Of a stretch of 64,000 nt of DNA, positions 22,696 through 35,625 are shown one piece after another. The stretch is from Castanea sativa. Lineage: Eukaryota > Streptophyta > Magnoliopsida > Fagales > Fagaceae. The translations under genes were made by a program, and so were the position numbers. The stretch spans positions 81,535,987 to 81,599,986 of the forward strand of contig NC_134017.1 in NCBI RefSeq assembly GCF_040712315.1. Direction: 5' to 3'. The notes below the pieces were generated by a model. The model had not been told where the DNA came from. It did not search any database and saw only the letters and a program-made list of their open reading frames with translations. Each line of letters starts with the position of its first letter. Position 1 is the stretch's first letter.

Positions 22696-25600
22696 TTAAA
22701 GAGAGACAATTTTCACACCTTCACCAACGAGTTGTTCAAATCGAGCAACTATGTGTTTCCCGTAAGTGTATTTCTTCAACGCTTGTAGATGAACTCTTAC
22801 ACGATTTAGCAATATTTCCCGCTGTTTATCATTGCTCATTTCAAGAATCTTCTGGACCACATAATTTGCAAACTGGTCCTTCATCATTGCCTAGTAAATA
22901 AAAATTGAAACAACAAAAAGCTTTAGTAACTAGGAAAAAAAGGTTCCAACTTCCAAGATGCAAAATAATGTATTTCCATATTATAATTCCCAAGACTAGC
23001 AAACTATGAACAATGTCCAGAAATGTCCATATTTTACATCACAACAAGCTCATTAAAGAGAGAAGAATATGCAATGACATTGAGTAAACCCCTTTTTTCC
23101 CTTTTGGTAAGTTACACATGCACTCAATGGACCTTAAACCCATGACCACACCATGTAAGGAGGAAGTAATATTTGACCTAGAGCTCACTGGTGCACATCA
23201 AGTAAAACACAACATTATTTCATTTTTTCAGCGCTTTAAAGAGTTTACAACAAGCTAAGGGAAGAGAAAATGGGTTCACATTAACAATAAAAGTACAAAT
23301 AAAGTATCATTAGGATATACGGGGAAAAGCATCTCAGCAGTTAAAAGACACAAGAATTAAGTACTCAATGGAATCGGGAATCCATCAGTATTGAAAACAA
23401 AAGCAAAAAAAATTAAAAGTTAATTAATTTAATGTCAAATTAGCCATATCTAATCTGTAGCTGGTGGAGACATGAGGAAAAGCACCAGAATGGTATATTT
23501 TATTTGCTACATTGTGAGATCTAAATTTCTTGGCAGTAGTTCTAAAAACTAATATGGCATTGGGTGGGCCAAGTTCAATTTTTTTTTTTCCCGATGGGGG
23601 ACCGGAGGGGGGGGGAGGACCTTGGCGATTTTTCTTAACGAATTTGATTTCTTGTAACTTTCTTTTTAATGGTAAGTTACACGTGCACCCATTGGGTCTT
23701 TGATCTACGGCCTCACCCTATACCTTGCTCATTTAACTTTCTGTTAATGTTTATACATGATTCCTGGTAACTAAAAGCATGGCTTAAGAGTTGCCTAAGA
23801 AAAAAGGCATGATTTGAGATATCTTCATAGGAAGCATCTAAAAGCAGCAGTTATCAACATGCCTGGTTTGGGGCCTATATATTTGTACTAATCCTGGATC
23901 TGGTTTCTATCAAAAAGTAAAATAAAAAAAGCCTGGAATTAGATCCATACTTAACTGTTAAACCATGGGAAACAGTTGAAGCCAATATAAACAGGCTTGG
24001 GTCAGCTGACCACAGTGAGTCGAGCCTAAAGGTCAGGCCAAGCCAAAGTACTAGGTAAGAATATCAAGACTGAGGGTAATAATCAATCTTGAGATACCAT
24101 GATATTACGAACGATATTAGCTTCCTATATCTGCTTTTAAGTTGATTTACCCTAGGCAAAAAAAAAAAAAAAAAAAGGTTTACCAATAAAGTATCATTTT
24201 CCTCAGATTGCCCAATAATCTCCTCAATCAAAAGCTCTCGTTCAGTAGTATCTCCATGCTCCAAACATTTCTCAACAACATTTGAAGCGTACTTATGCTG
24301 ACTCATTTGTACAATTTTCCCAGACAACTTGTTGATAATTTGACTTCTTGCATGCAGCTTTCCCATCTCCAAAACATGCTGCAACCAGTATGATCCATCT
24401 TAGTTTCCAAGATTCACCGAGGGAAAGTTAATGCTATTAATATAATTTTTTTGAAAAGTAGATAAGACCAACCTGTGTGACATAATTGCCATACTGATCT
24501 TGAGCAAGGACAAATGCCGATTCTAAGATTTCATCCACAATAGATTGAATATGCAGCTCATCTGAACAATGCTCCAAAACTCTCTATCACAAATCAAACA
24601 TAAAAAATTCAATACCAAGATACAACACAGTATGATTAGAGCCTCTGCAACCAGCAAAATGTTCTATTTACCTGAATGACACGGCAACCATAAGGATGGG
24701 TAGAAAGTGAGGCGACTTGACCTCGAAAAGCAGAAATAATAAATCCAATTTTCTCTGTAGGGACACATTCTATGCATTTCTGTATAACATGATTTCCATT
24801 TTGATCACGTACACATTTCATAACATGTCCATCAAGCTCATGCACAAGTTGTATTTTCTGATCAAGCTCAATAACTTCAAGGGCCTAAAATAAAAATCCA
24901 GCACAGGATCAAGAGTCAATGAGAATGCTATTGAAGTGGAGACAATTTTACAGTAGGATCGGTGAGGGCCATAGCCCCTAAATTTTATTTTTTAAGTAGT
25001 GAAACTTTATATTAATTTTATTTGAATCCCTTTATAATAATGTTTATACCCCCAAAATTTTGACTTATTTCAATATATCCTAGCAACAAATCAATACATT
25101 CACTTTGGCACCCCAATTCACAATTTGCCAGACCCATCCTTAGAAATGTAAGATTGAATAAATAATGGTAATGTTCTATAGCATTCAAATTGATTCTTCA
25201 AATTCACTCTCAAACTAATACAAAAGCATTTTTGATAAGTAATAATGCTTCATTGAAAGAAAAACTAAGCTTTACAAAAACCCAGAGCACACAGGCAGTG
25301 CACTATGGATATCAGAACAAAAGACTAACATGCATAAAAAATTACAAAAACATATGGTATATAAAGCGAAAATTCTGTTTTTATCACTCCAAAAAGGTAA
25401 GCTCAAGAATATACTATACAACCCAGGATATAGATTACAGGAAAATATTTTCTTACACTTGTTTACATCCACTATTTATCATCAAATCCACAATTGATGC
25501 AGGGATGTCCACATTTTAAAACATGAAAACAGATGTTAAAAAATGGGTGTAGGAGTATCATTGCCCATTTATTACGATAAACTAAATTATTCAAAAAGAC

Positions 25601-28600
25601 AAAAGAAAAGAAAAGAAAAGCACTGCAACTATGAAAGTAGTCCACCTCTTTTAAAATGTGATTCCTGAGAAGATTCCTAAGATCTATCTAAAAGATCAGC
25701 AACACAATCTATAGATACAAAAGATCATGCATTTTTTCAGAAGACATCATGCACATGATAATTGTGTCAAAAATGATTCTCTATTAATAATATTATATGA
25801 TAACAGAATTAATATATTCAAGGAGGAAAAAATGCAGATTCAATTAAAATCCAAATATTAAATGTTTTAAATGTATCTCTCAAATTCAGCAATCAGGAAC
25901 TCAAAGAAACTTCAGGAAAGATATAATGCACTTTTATTACTTCCCCAAAACAAGGTTTCAAGAAAGAAGGCTATTGATATAATTTAAAACTTCTTGATGA
26001 ATTAATGATTTTCCCAATAGCTTAAATTGTTAGAAAATGATGAATTTAATCACATAACCATAATTCTAACATTCCCCCTTATATGTGAACCCAAACTCCC
26101 CCTTAACAAGTGGACCCAACACATGAGATTTTTAACATTTCAAGTGGGAGGTAAAGTGAAGACAAGGATCAAACTCAAACCTCTTGCTTTGATATCATGA
26201 TAAATTTTCGATTCTCCCAAAAGCTTAAGCTATTAGGAGATAATGAATTTAATCACTTAACCATAATTATAACACCTCTCAATCATTCAAGTGCACCCTG
26301 AGGATAGAAGCCATATAACCAACCTTCCTAGTGAGAAACCAATGACTCATTAATCTATCATAGAGATAGTGAAAAGGGAAGATTAATTAGGTTGACCATT
26401 GTCAGACTGTGAATTCAACCAAACATGATTGTCTCTCCAGCAGAGAAACATTAAACAAACTCACTGTCAATCAAATACCTCTGTCCCAAGAAAATTCACT
26501 AGCCATTATACTAAGCAGCCATTCACAAAACACAAACTTGACAAAAGTAAATTTCCATCCCAAATTTATAGAAAAATTAAATTTCTTTGACTAACATATC
26601 TCTTCTTCTAAATCCTCAAGAAAATTCTGTCAGGAAGGAAACTTTAGTGATGCAATCTTGAAATCTACCACTGTTATGGACCCTACATGCTATCTCCATC
26701 CTTAAGCTTTTATGGTACCACATGGAGGTCAAAAAGCATCAACTTAGGATTCTTTTTCTTTCTTTTGTTTTCTCTCTTTAAAATGTTAGTGCATAATCTT
26801 AAGATCCATCAGCAATGGGCAGCACATTTGGTGGAATTATAAGTCTGCACATCTATCACCACATTCTAACATACCTTCTGGATTACACGACAACCATACA
26901 TCTGCAAACTTAAAGACAACATCATTCCTGCAAGTTGATCTGCAAGTTCCTTTCTCTGCTCAAGACTTCCATGTTCAAAAAACTGTAAAATACCAACATG
27001 ACTTAATAATCAAGCCAGCCATTCAGAAAGTTCACGTCAAGCAAAAACATACACAATTATAGAAATCTACAATTTGATGCACATGAATTTGGAAAGCATA
27101 CCTTTTGGATAACGTAATTACCAAAAACATCTGTCATTAATTTTGAAGCATGTGGAAGAACTTCTTTGAAAACAGATGCCTTGTCTTCACCACTGCAATA
27201 TTCCAGCTTCTGCTGTATAAATCGACTCCCATGTTGATCAACACTGACGTTAAACACAAATGAAAAATTTTATTTTTAGAATGGAAACGATACTTGAATC
27301 GCATTATTTAGATCAAGGGAAAGAAAAGAACAAAAAATATAATTTAGAATAGATACTACAGAACCTTGCCTGAATTCTACAATACGCCCTGCAATATCAG
27401 AGAGTTCAAACTTCCGTGCATTGCTGGACTTCAGCTCTTCGAGAAAAGAGTGCCTTTTGGGTTCCTCCAAGCTATAGAGTCCTCTTTGCCCTTGCCATCC
27501 AGAATATACTCCTGCATTTCTAACTGAACCTTGTGGAAACCTCATTTCATTTCGCCGACCTGGATGATTCATTCCTCCCACTGGAGATGATGGCAATAGT
27601 GGACCAGAAAGAGGTGATGCTGGAAACTGTGTCATGATACCCAAGTTAGGACTTCGTAAATAGCCACTATTAGTTGCTCCCATGTTTCTTGGACTCATTA
27701 TGCTCAGACTTACATTTGCTGTATGCTGAAGTTTCTGGTCACTCATATAAGAAGCAACGTTTGACTCTTTTTGTAAAGCAAAAGGATCAAACTGGCCTTC
27801 TGTGACACCTGTTGATGCCAACCGAGAAGGGAACGCAATGCTATATGCATTATCAAAAGGATGTGGATAGTATTGCACATGATGCGCATCCACAAAAGAA
27901 GGTTGAAGCATTATCCCTTGCTGCCCATAAGGCCTATTCAGATGTTGCACATCACCTACAAGTGGGAAACCTTCCCCTGTTGAAGCACCAACAGTTCGAC
28001 GACTAAAGCTTGGGCCAGAAGTGGCATCAAATGGTAGAGGAATGGCACCATTAGAAGTGTATCCAGCCATATATGGGGGAAGATGTGCTGGACTCACAGC
28101 ATATCCACCCACACTGTATTGAGGAGTAAATAACCCTGGTGGATAAAAATTGGGGTAATATGAATTTCCTGACGTCATATAAGCTGCTGCTGTTGCATAT
28201 AAGGGAGGTGTGAGTCCAGGAGAATGCAATGAAGGCTGTACCCCAAGAGAGGAGAAATGGGGATGACCATTTGGAACTTTTTCCATAACAACATGTGAAC
28301 GATTCATTCCTGGAGAAATAACTTGAGCCTGGACCCCCTGAAATTGATATGGAGTACTGCGTTGTGAAGAAGGATGGTGGTGCAGCATATTCCTCCCATA
28401 AGATTGTGGCTCTTCCTGTTTGTTCCTGTTACTCTCTGCATTGGATGCTCTAGTTTCCTTTCTTGAAACATCTGGCCCAAGGGCTCCACTAATTGACGCA
28501 TCATCCTTTAAAACGACATCTTTCCTGTTTGATTCATTGCCTTCTTGCGTTGGTGAGTTCCCTATACTGTCAGGACTCGTCAAAGAGGTCACTGAAGGAC

Positions 28601-31371
28601 TATTATCAGATATCAATCCAACAGCATGTGCATCAAGAGCACAAGACTCTGAACAAACATCAGTAGGGCCTGAATTTGTTTCTGTTAGCTTTGAAATATT
28701 AACAGAAGAAACATTCAATGCAATTGCAAGGACGTCAGAATCAATTGGTTCCTCTGCTGTTGCATGGCCTGCTGAACGAGACAGATTATATACTGGAGAA
28801 GGAGTACGGGGAAAGTCTTCCTACAAATCCACCAAGAAAATGTAGAGGATAAGTTCAGACAGAAATAGGATATTGTCTGTAAATAAAAAACAAATAGCAA
28901 ACTATGAATCGAAGGGCTAGTATTCATCATGTAAAATCAGGCATTAAAATCCATTAGCAAGACATTATGTAACTTTTTTTGATAAGTTAGCAAGACATTG
29001 TTTAACTTGAAATTACAAACATATGTCACAAATGGAAAAGGCTACAATCGGGTGACAAGAACTGATAAAGATTTAAAGCACCAAATGCTAGAAGTCAAAG
29101 TAAACAGACAATTTGACAAGCAGGCAACTAAAATTAATGAGGTAATGGTTGAATAATATAGAACTCGTTATCTTTTGGATGGTTAGTTGCCACCACAAGA
29201 TCAAAAAACAGAAAACATCAATGAAGTTTTTGTGTTCTATCAATCTCACTCAATCAAAGATCCCAGAAATTCAGAAACTAGTGATGCAAGCTTCTGAAAG
29301 ATTATGATATGAAAAATTATATGTTCAAATTTATGTATTCTTTTCTCTGTAGAGTACATTGAATGTACGGAAAAATCCCTAGAAAATTTTTTTATGGGAA
29401 ACAAATTCCCAGACTATTTCTTTGTTTCACCCTTCTGCCATAAACAAATGTCGAACATAATTCTGTATTGATCAAAGTATATAAAACACATGGCTCAACA
29501 CCAATAAAAGAAAATTAGATCTTCTCAATCTTAATGTAGACTGTCAATTTCCAATTTGTAGCAACTTGTGTTTCAATCCTAGCTAAGAGATTATCTGTGC
29601 CAAAAAAAAACCAACTACTTGGATCATCTTTCAAATGACACCACTAGCATTGCACCACACCACACACAGAATGGCCCTCTCTCAATCTTTCTTTTTTGTT
29701 GGTGTATGAATTAATTGGGACAAGAGAGGGAGTGAGTGATGTGGCTCGGGCTAGGAACTTTGGTTTTGAGGAATGGGATTAAGTTGCTTAGAGAATGTAA
29801 AGTGGAAACACAACTCTTCAAGAGGACACTCTTGGAAAGAATTGTTCTAGGCTGTACTTTTACAACTCAGATCACAACTGATTACAAAATACAATAACCT
29901 TGCCTACTTATAGTTGGAAAGAATGCATGTCATTGCCTAACCTTACAACATAGGCTCCTAGAATCTGGTTGACTAATTGTGTAACTAACTAGCAAACACT
30001 TTTTTTTTATGACATAGGAGAGCTTCACTCAAATCAGTTGCACATGGCAGAGCATACTATACAACTAACTAGCTAACACTTATCTCGAACAACTTTGGTT
30101 ACAATATGCACAAGACTTAAACCGTTCCCAAAAATCAAGTACCAAGGAAAACAATGCAGCTGCAAGGATGCACTGCATCAGTTAGATATACTCCTAATGG
30201 GCATTCTTAATACTTTCCAATGATACCCTTCTATTTAAGTGCTTTTTAAGACAACTGATTGGATAGTTGTGGAAAGTGAAGCATGATGCCAAAGTCAACA
30301 CTTTTTCTTTTTATAATACTAGAAAACTTAAATTCACATGTATCCCAAAAGAACAACACAAATAGATTCTTCTTTTTTTTCGCCCGGGGGGGGGGGGGGG
30401 GGGGGTGGTTTGTTATGTAAACCATCTATAAGCACAAATACATTTCTACCCCTCAAATAAGTTTTCTGAAATTCATGAGGTAATCCATGTGAAAGCAAAC
30501 TGATAATATTTTTCTTTTCCTATCTCCTTGTTAATTTTACCTACTTGAATTGTTGGATATTAGGAACTTTCTTTTGTGATATTCAAGATGGAAAAGAGGG
30601 GAAGGGGTTAAACACACTTAATCAAACATGAACAACAGAACATTCAAAAGCACTTAAAAGCTTAATGGTTGTTGATTGAGAATAATGCATATTAGAATCC
30701 AAAACACTTACTGAATTCTATACCTGTATCAGATCAACCAAACTTTTATGACGACTAGCCAAAGAAACTGTGTTATGTCCAGGTATATGTGCAGTACTAC
30801 TTTCAGCAAAATTGTTGGAAGCTGGCCTTGGTGATATGTCATTCTCAGACTCCTCCTTGTGAGTAGAAAGGGAGACCTGAGACAAATGTAAGGATCCATT
30901 GCCACTGTCATCTACTGAAGTTAATCTCCGATTATTGCCAAAAACACCCATATGGCGCATCAGGCGTTGATTCTCTTGTGAGATAAGAGGTGGAGGAAGT
31001 CTTGGGTTTAAGTTGATGTTAGAGCTGTAGTATGCAACATATGCTGGATCAGAGCGCAGTTCTTCCTCAGACATGCAATTTTCAATTGCATTGCTTAAAT
31101 TAGCCAAGCTTGAATTCGGATTAGAGTTCTGTTGCATTAAGATATTCTTAATAGCTGCAAGTGAACCTTCCATGCTTGGTGGAGCACTACCACTTCTATT
31201 GGGTATTATGTCTGCTTGACCTCCTTTAACTCTTTGCACCTTCGACAGTAATCCCAACTGCTCTGCTGCCATATTTTTCGATGCAGATCCAAAAGTTGCA
31301 GCATCCTTAGAAGAGTGCCACTTTCTATCTCCACTGCTTTCCACCATTCTCACAGGGCTCTCAGTTGTCAT
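22696..31371 (-). CDS. APUM5: Pumilio/PUF RNA-binding protein, APUM5/6 class
   Basis: Cytoplasmic regulator that binds 3' untranslated regions and represses or destabilises mRNAs. Eight coding exons: 31371-30724, 28820-27370, 27243-27102, 26982-26875, 24884-24672, 24583-24473, 24378-24184, 22890-22696; 1020 aa, all phases consistent. The N-terminal half is disordered with [20 protein letters not shown] and [16 protein letters not shown], typical of plant group I PUMs. The start MTTESPVRM differs from APUM1-4. Eight Puf repeats fill about residues 690-1010, with base-reading motifs SRFIQ, NYVIQ, CRVIQ, NHVIQ, CRVIQ, NYVTQ, SNVVE and NYVVQ. By the known Puf code this reads UGUAUAUA. Intron 2 has a GC donor (AG|GCAAGG). 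The ATG at 31371 was chosen over an upstream in-frame GTG. A noncoding 5' exon is likely near 33190-33400. APUM6 is the alternative. Confidence 0.92.
23090..23195 (-). repeat. SINE-like repeat in Pumilio intron 7
   Basis: GGTAAGTTACACATGCACTC follows a pyrimidine tract. Then come AACCCATGACC (reverse of a B-box-like GGTCATGGGTT) and GAGCTCACTGG (reverse of an A-box-like stretch). This fits a minus-strand tRNA-type SINE. A related copy lies 0.5 kb away. Confidence 0.45.
23650..23745 (-). repeat. SINE-like repeat, second copy in Pumilio intron 7
   Basis: TTTTTAATGGTAAGTTACAC, then GTGCACCCATTGGGTC and CGGCCTCACCC, the same layout as 23090-23195 but 3'-shortened. A T-run followed by G-runs precedes it at 23580-23620. 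Confidence 0.4.
26005..26275. repeat. Direct repeat pair in Pumilio intron 4
   Basis: Two ~68-bp copies, near 26005-26072 and 26203-26272, share AGCTTAA, GATGAATTTAATCAC and TAACCATAATT. The DNA between them includes TTTGATATCATGATAAA, similar to what lies beside plant LTR ends. They may be remains of a short LTR-type element. No coding. Confidence 0.4.
28821..30723. other. Pumilio intron 1 (of the coding part), no gene seen
   Basis: A 1.9-kb intron between the first two coding exons. It holds a repeated ACTAACTAGC stretch (29984-29993 and 30064-30073) and the poly-G run at 30386-30405. No open frame with a recognisable domain. Confidence 0.6.
30386..30405. repeat. Poly-G run (20 G)
   Basis: Twenty consecutive G after a T-run and CGCCC. 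On the sense strand of the Pumilio gene this is poly-C. Such runs are also prone to sequencing error. Confidence 0.9.
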
Positions 31372-33420
31372 TTTGCTTTTTTGATTAAATATTGAGTTCA
31401 CAGTTTACTTTGCACCGTCGTAGAGCAAACTCAATCCAATGCTCCAATGCTCCATGTAACAATTTACAGTGTCTGGCTCTGGCCATATTTTAGCAAATTG
31501 ACAATGAAAACAAAAGTCAATTTGGTAACAAACTCACAAATTCTGACAGGAAAAATAGCTACATATAAGGGTTCAAAAAGAACTATCTTAAGACATCGCC
31601 AAAAGAGGACACATAACATATGCAAAGAAAGAAATGGCATCATCAATTACAAGCCAGTTCATATCAAGCATACTTTGAAGACTTGATCAGAGATTATCAT
31701 ACTACCCAATAACACAAACAAAAAACAATAATGTTGAAACATATCAGCATTCCATCTCAAATGTGCCTTCTCCATAAATAAAAAAAAAGTATCTTTCATA
31801 GCAAGCACTGAATGAACAATCACCCATGCAAATACTAGAATTCACCAGCTTTAGATAGAGTGGTCCACCTGTCAACATTATATTATAAACACAGTTCCTA
31901 CTTCATTGTGTGATTACCAAGGGTCTCTTCTTTTTGCTATATTTGGGGCTAAATGGATGACGGCTTAGGATGCTGTTAAATGTTAATGCCTTTTTCAGCA
32001 AGGAATGCTAGGAAAACATAGAAATGATGAAATTTGAGGCACTGCCTCACTCAGCCTTACATGCATGGTTTGGACAAAGAGGAACAACAGTATGTTCAAC
32101 AACATTGATTTATCCACTCTTGAGTTGAAATTCATATTTCTACATAATTTCTATGAAGGTCTAATGTGACAGGCAATGTCTCTTATCTTCCTTTTGTAGG
32201 TTACATTGATGATATTCAATAGTAATTCTTTAGGAGAATCGTTCATATAAAATTTAACTTATTTTGGTGTGGGCGGGCAGGGGGGTAACTCCATTACTAA
32301 ACCATAACATAAATTGGAGAAATCAATTAAAATTTCCTCCGGCATTCATATTATCTAGGTTCAGGTCTATCAATTCAAATACAATGCCTATACATATACC
32401 TCTCCCACAGACATATCATCTGTTTTATGGCACAGGTACCAACATGTGTTGAGTCCATGTCGAGGCCATACCTGGATTAAAAATAATAACAAAATTTTTT
32501 TTTTTTTGGCTGCATACCTGTCTAACACTTTGGTACCTGTGTTAGACACGTATTTGATGAGGGCACTCTGCCGAAAATGGCGTGTCCGTGCTTCATTGCT
32601 TTGATCACTAATAGTCCATAAGAAACAAATTCATACATGTTGGATTGTCTCCATTAAATACGCCACTTCAGTTTTGACAACACTATTTCAGTAATGTTTT
32701 CACAATAATCATAATTGGGTCTTTCAACCTTGTTAAGTGTACAGCTTTAAAAGCTCCTTAAAATCATTAGGAGCAACAAAAAATCAAGCGAATTTAAGTC
32801 AAACTTCATCAACATTTTAACATAAAATGGTCAGATAACAGTTTTACATTACCCCACGCATCAGTTAAACACCAAAATTTAAAACAGCCAACATGAGAGG
32901 AGAGTTCATCAAAACAAAACAAAACCCATTAATCATAGAGCTGAAAACATAAATCCCATGAAACTATTGATCAAAAACTCAAACCCAAAAGAGAAAAAAA
33001 AAATTTCAAAGAAACAGGAAATGAGACATAATTTGAAAATATTAGAGAAAAAAAAAACAAGTTAAACCCCGAGAAGGCCGTAACTGGTTTGAACAAGAAG
33101 AACATCAAAAACAAGAAGAAGAACGAGAATTAAAAGATAAAAACCAGAACTTTATAGGACAGTCTTATAAAGCATTGAGAGAGCCTCACCAGGTACAGAA
33201 GATACAATCCTCAAAGTCAGGAACAAAAAGCCCCAAGTCTGTTAGAAGCTCTATATCTGTATGAAGAAGAAGTAGGAACACGTTTAAGAATTAGAAAGAC
33301 AAAGTCTTTGAGAGAGAGTTTGTTGGGTTTGGAGAAAAAAACATAACTTGCTTGGCAGAAGAACCATTTGCAGTTGAAGTTTGAGGTTTTTAGCCCAAAG
33401 GCAAGGTGTGACTCTGAAAT
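31372..33420 (-). other. Pumilio 5' leader: probable untranslated intron and first exon
   Basis: A good splice donor (CCTG|GTGAGG) ends a noncoding exon at 33190. The purine-rich minus-strand exon probably runs up to about 33400, and the matching acceptor upstream of the ATG was not fixed. The intron contains poly-A/T tracts and a piece of the GTGTCCGTGCTTC repeat family (32581-32598). This arrangement is inferred. Confidence 0.4.
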
Positions 33421-33821
33421 ATGAATATCAAAACTTTTTTATTTTATTTTATTTTATTACTTTTTCCTTTCTTTTTGGTGTTGCTATTAAAAAACACAAA
33501 GAGGAATAAATAAATAAATGGAAGTAAATAGTGGGGGCACAAAGTGCGTGAAATGGCATTAATGCCATCACACACATTTAATGGGTGGAATTGGAAATGG
33601 GAGCAAATTTGGGTTTGGAGTTGGGGTGTTTTTGTCATAAAAGAAACGTCGACACGCGATCATTCAGCTTTGTTTGATGTTTTTTCAGTTTTTAAATGCT
33701 AGGTTCCACACGTGTCTGTGTTGAGTCTATTCCTTTCCTGCCTGTGATCAGTAAGAATTGTTTGGAAGTAACCCTGGGCTTTCTTATTAATTGGTCCTTC
33801 AAACCCCCCACAATTCTGGTG

Positions 33822-33961
33822 TGTTTCGATTAGCTCGATTGGTAAAAATTTTTATAATTGTATTATAAGAGATTTGAGGTTCAATTTTTGCCTACATTAA
33901 AAACTGATTAGTTTCTTGATCTTATAATAAAGAGCTATCATCAGTCATAAGTTAAAACCTT
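33822..33961 (+). mobile_element. tRNA-type SINE, same family as 15883-16046
   Basis: GATTAGCTCGATTGGTAAA (A box), GAGGTTCAATTTTTGCC (B box), AAAACTGATTAG and AAAGAGCTATCATCAG appear in the same order as in the copy in the tandem array. No target duplication was identified. Confidence 0.7.
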
Positions 33962-34084
33962 CCCCACCCCCCACCAAACAAAAAAACCCACTATTCAAAA
34001 TAAGCTTCAAACAAAAGTGATTATGTTACGTGTACTTATAAGTTGTTATAATCATATTCTCTCTCTCCCAAATAATATATAAGC

Positions 34085-34125
<41 letters not shown>

Positions 34126-35319
34126 ATCTTTGGAATCTCCCTAACCAATAGTTAGTTGGTCCAAAATGAAATAATGTTTCTCTTTCCTAATAGAGTACCC
34201 ATATGCTTGTAACAATTTTCCTTTGAAATTTTATTTACTTACAAATTACAATAAGTTAATGGATTATATGATTAAAATACGTTGTACATCATATATATGA
34301 GTTGGCATATGTATTTTTAAATTAATTTGACGAAAAAACTATCACAGCTCAAATTAATATTTTATCTTCTTGTAAATTTTGTTTTGGATATTGCTAACTT
34401 AGGTCAACCTAAGAAAAAAAAAATCAAGAAATGAGAAATCAACCAATAGAGGATTCTATGGTTCTTTTTCGTTGTTTAGCATTTTGATGGTGCTAGGATA
34501 CCTGTATAGTTAGAAAAAACAAAAACACAATATCCCATTTGATGTATATTATGATTACAAAATTTATCAACTCTAATAGAAACATATATACGTGTGTGTG
34601 TTTGTTTCTCAAAAAAAAAAAAAAAACTCTAATAGAAACATATACTTTGAGATGACTACTTAAAATAAGAGCCCTCAACAATTAATATATCCATGAAGGC
34701 AGTTCATAAGTTTAAGCCTTGTAATCATTTTAAATTTAGATCATTCCCAGTTTCTTTCTCACTCATTGCCCCCATTTGAAATGGTAAATGTATTTGTAAA
34801 TTGCTTTGAAATAGCAAGGCAAACAGTCCCTAAAGGTTGCAGATAATGCCCACCCAGATGGGAATATATATAGGTAAGATCTTCATTCATTAAGTTGATA
34901 CCAACATGTCAAATTAGCAAACCCCAGGTCTGAGATTAAGCAAAGCTGAATTGTTCGTGCTTAGGGGCAATTTTGTACTTATGGAATATTAGAATATTAA
35001 TGGAGAATAAACTATTTTTAGGTTATGAAAAACGTATCCGTAAAGCAAAGGTAACCACTGATATCTCCACCGTCTGATCCTATTTTTAGTCAAATGGTTG
35101 ACTTATTTTGTTCTTGAGAGAGAATCAATGGCTGATGCTGCCTTTAAGCAAAGCAATTCAAGTTCATCATCCATATATTCCATAATATTCCAGACATGAT
35201 ACAACAGCCTACAAACAAAACAAATCTCTAGGTCTAGAGGATTGGTACTTGGTTCCCCCTGTTTTTGATGTGATAGGAATAACTTAACCAACACTGTTCA
35301 CAACATTTTTTTTTTAATA

Positions 35320-35352
<33 letters not shown>

Positions 35353-35434
35353 ATACTCCCTTCGTCTTTATTTTTTAAACTACTTCTTTATCTCATCTTT
35401 CTTGTTTTCAAAACATTATCACTACCGCTCCTCT
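33962..35434. other. Intergenic, no gene seen
   Basis: AT-rich with (TA)n at 34086-34111, (GA)n beside it, an A-run at 34610-34625 and another TA run at 35328-35350. Short open frames have no recognised domain. Confidence 0.5.
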
Positions 35435-35625
35435 TTAGTGCAATGGTTATTTTATAAGTATAAATATTTGTGAGGTATGAGGGATAAGGGTCAAAATTCA
35501 AGTCTCTAGAGAATAACTTCACACATATATACACCAATTAGTTTTTGGTATAGGTAGGGATTAAACACCAGATCTTTTATTCAACTATTAAAGACTTTAT
35601 CAATTGAGCTAATTAGAACCCGCGT
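35435..35625. mobile_element. Two abutting SINE fragments in opposite orientation
   Basis: 35435-35535 reads forward as a second SINE type (GCAATGGTTAT, then AAATTCAAGTCTC as B box, then CTTCACACATATATACAC). 35536-35625 is a minus-strand copy of the family at 15883 (TTGGTATAGGTAGGGATTAA, then ATTGAGCTAATTAGAACCC). They may be one nested insertion. Confidence 0.5.

Noticed and set aside
28420..28845. 141-codon plus-strand frame
   Set aside because: Antisense shadow of the large second Pumilio exon, which is well supported by phase and family motifs.
32440..32605. Possible second complete copy of the GTGTCCGTGCTTC palindromic repeat
   Set aside because: Only the right end (32581-32598) is convincing. 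The left partner is too diverged to set limits.
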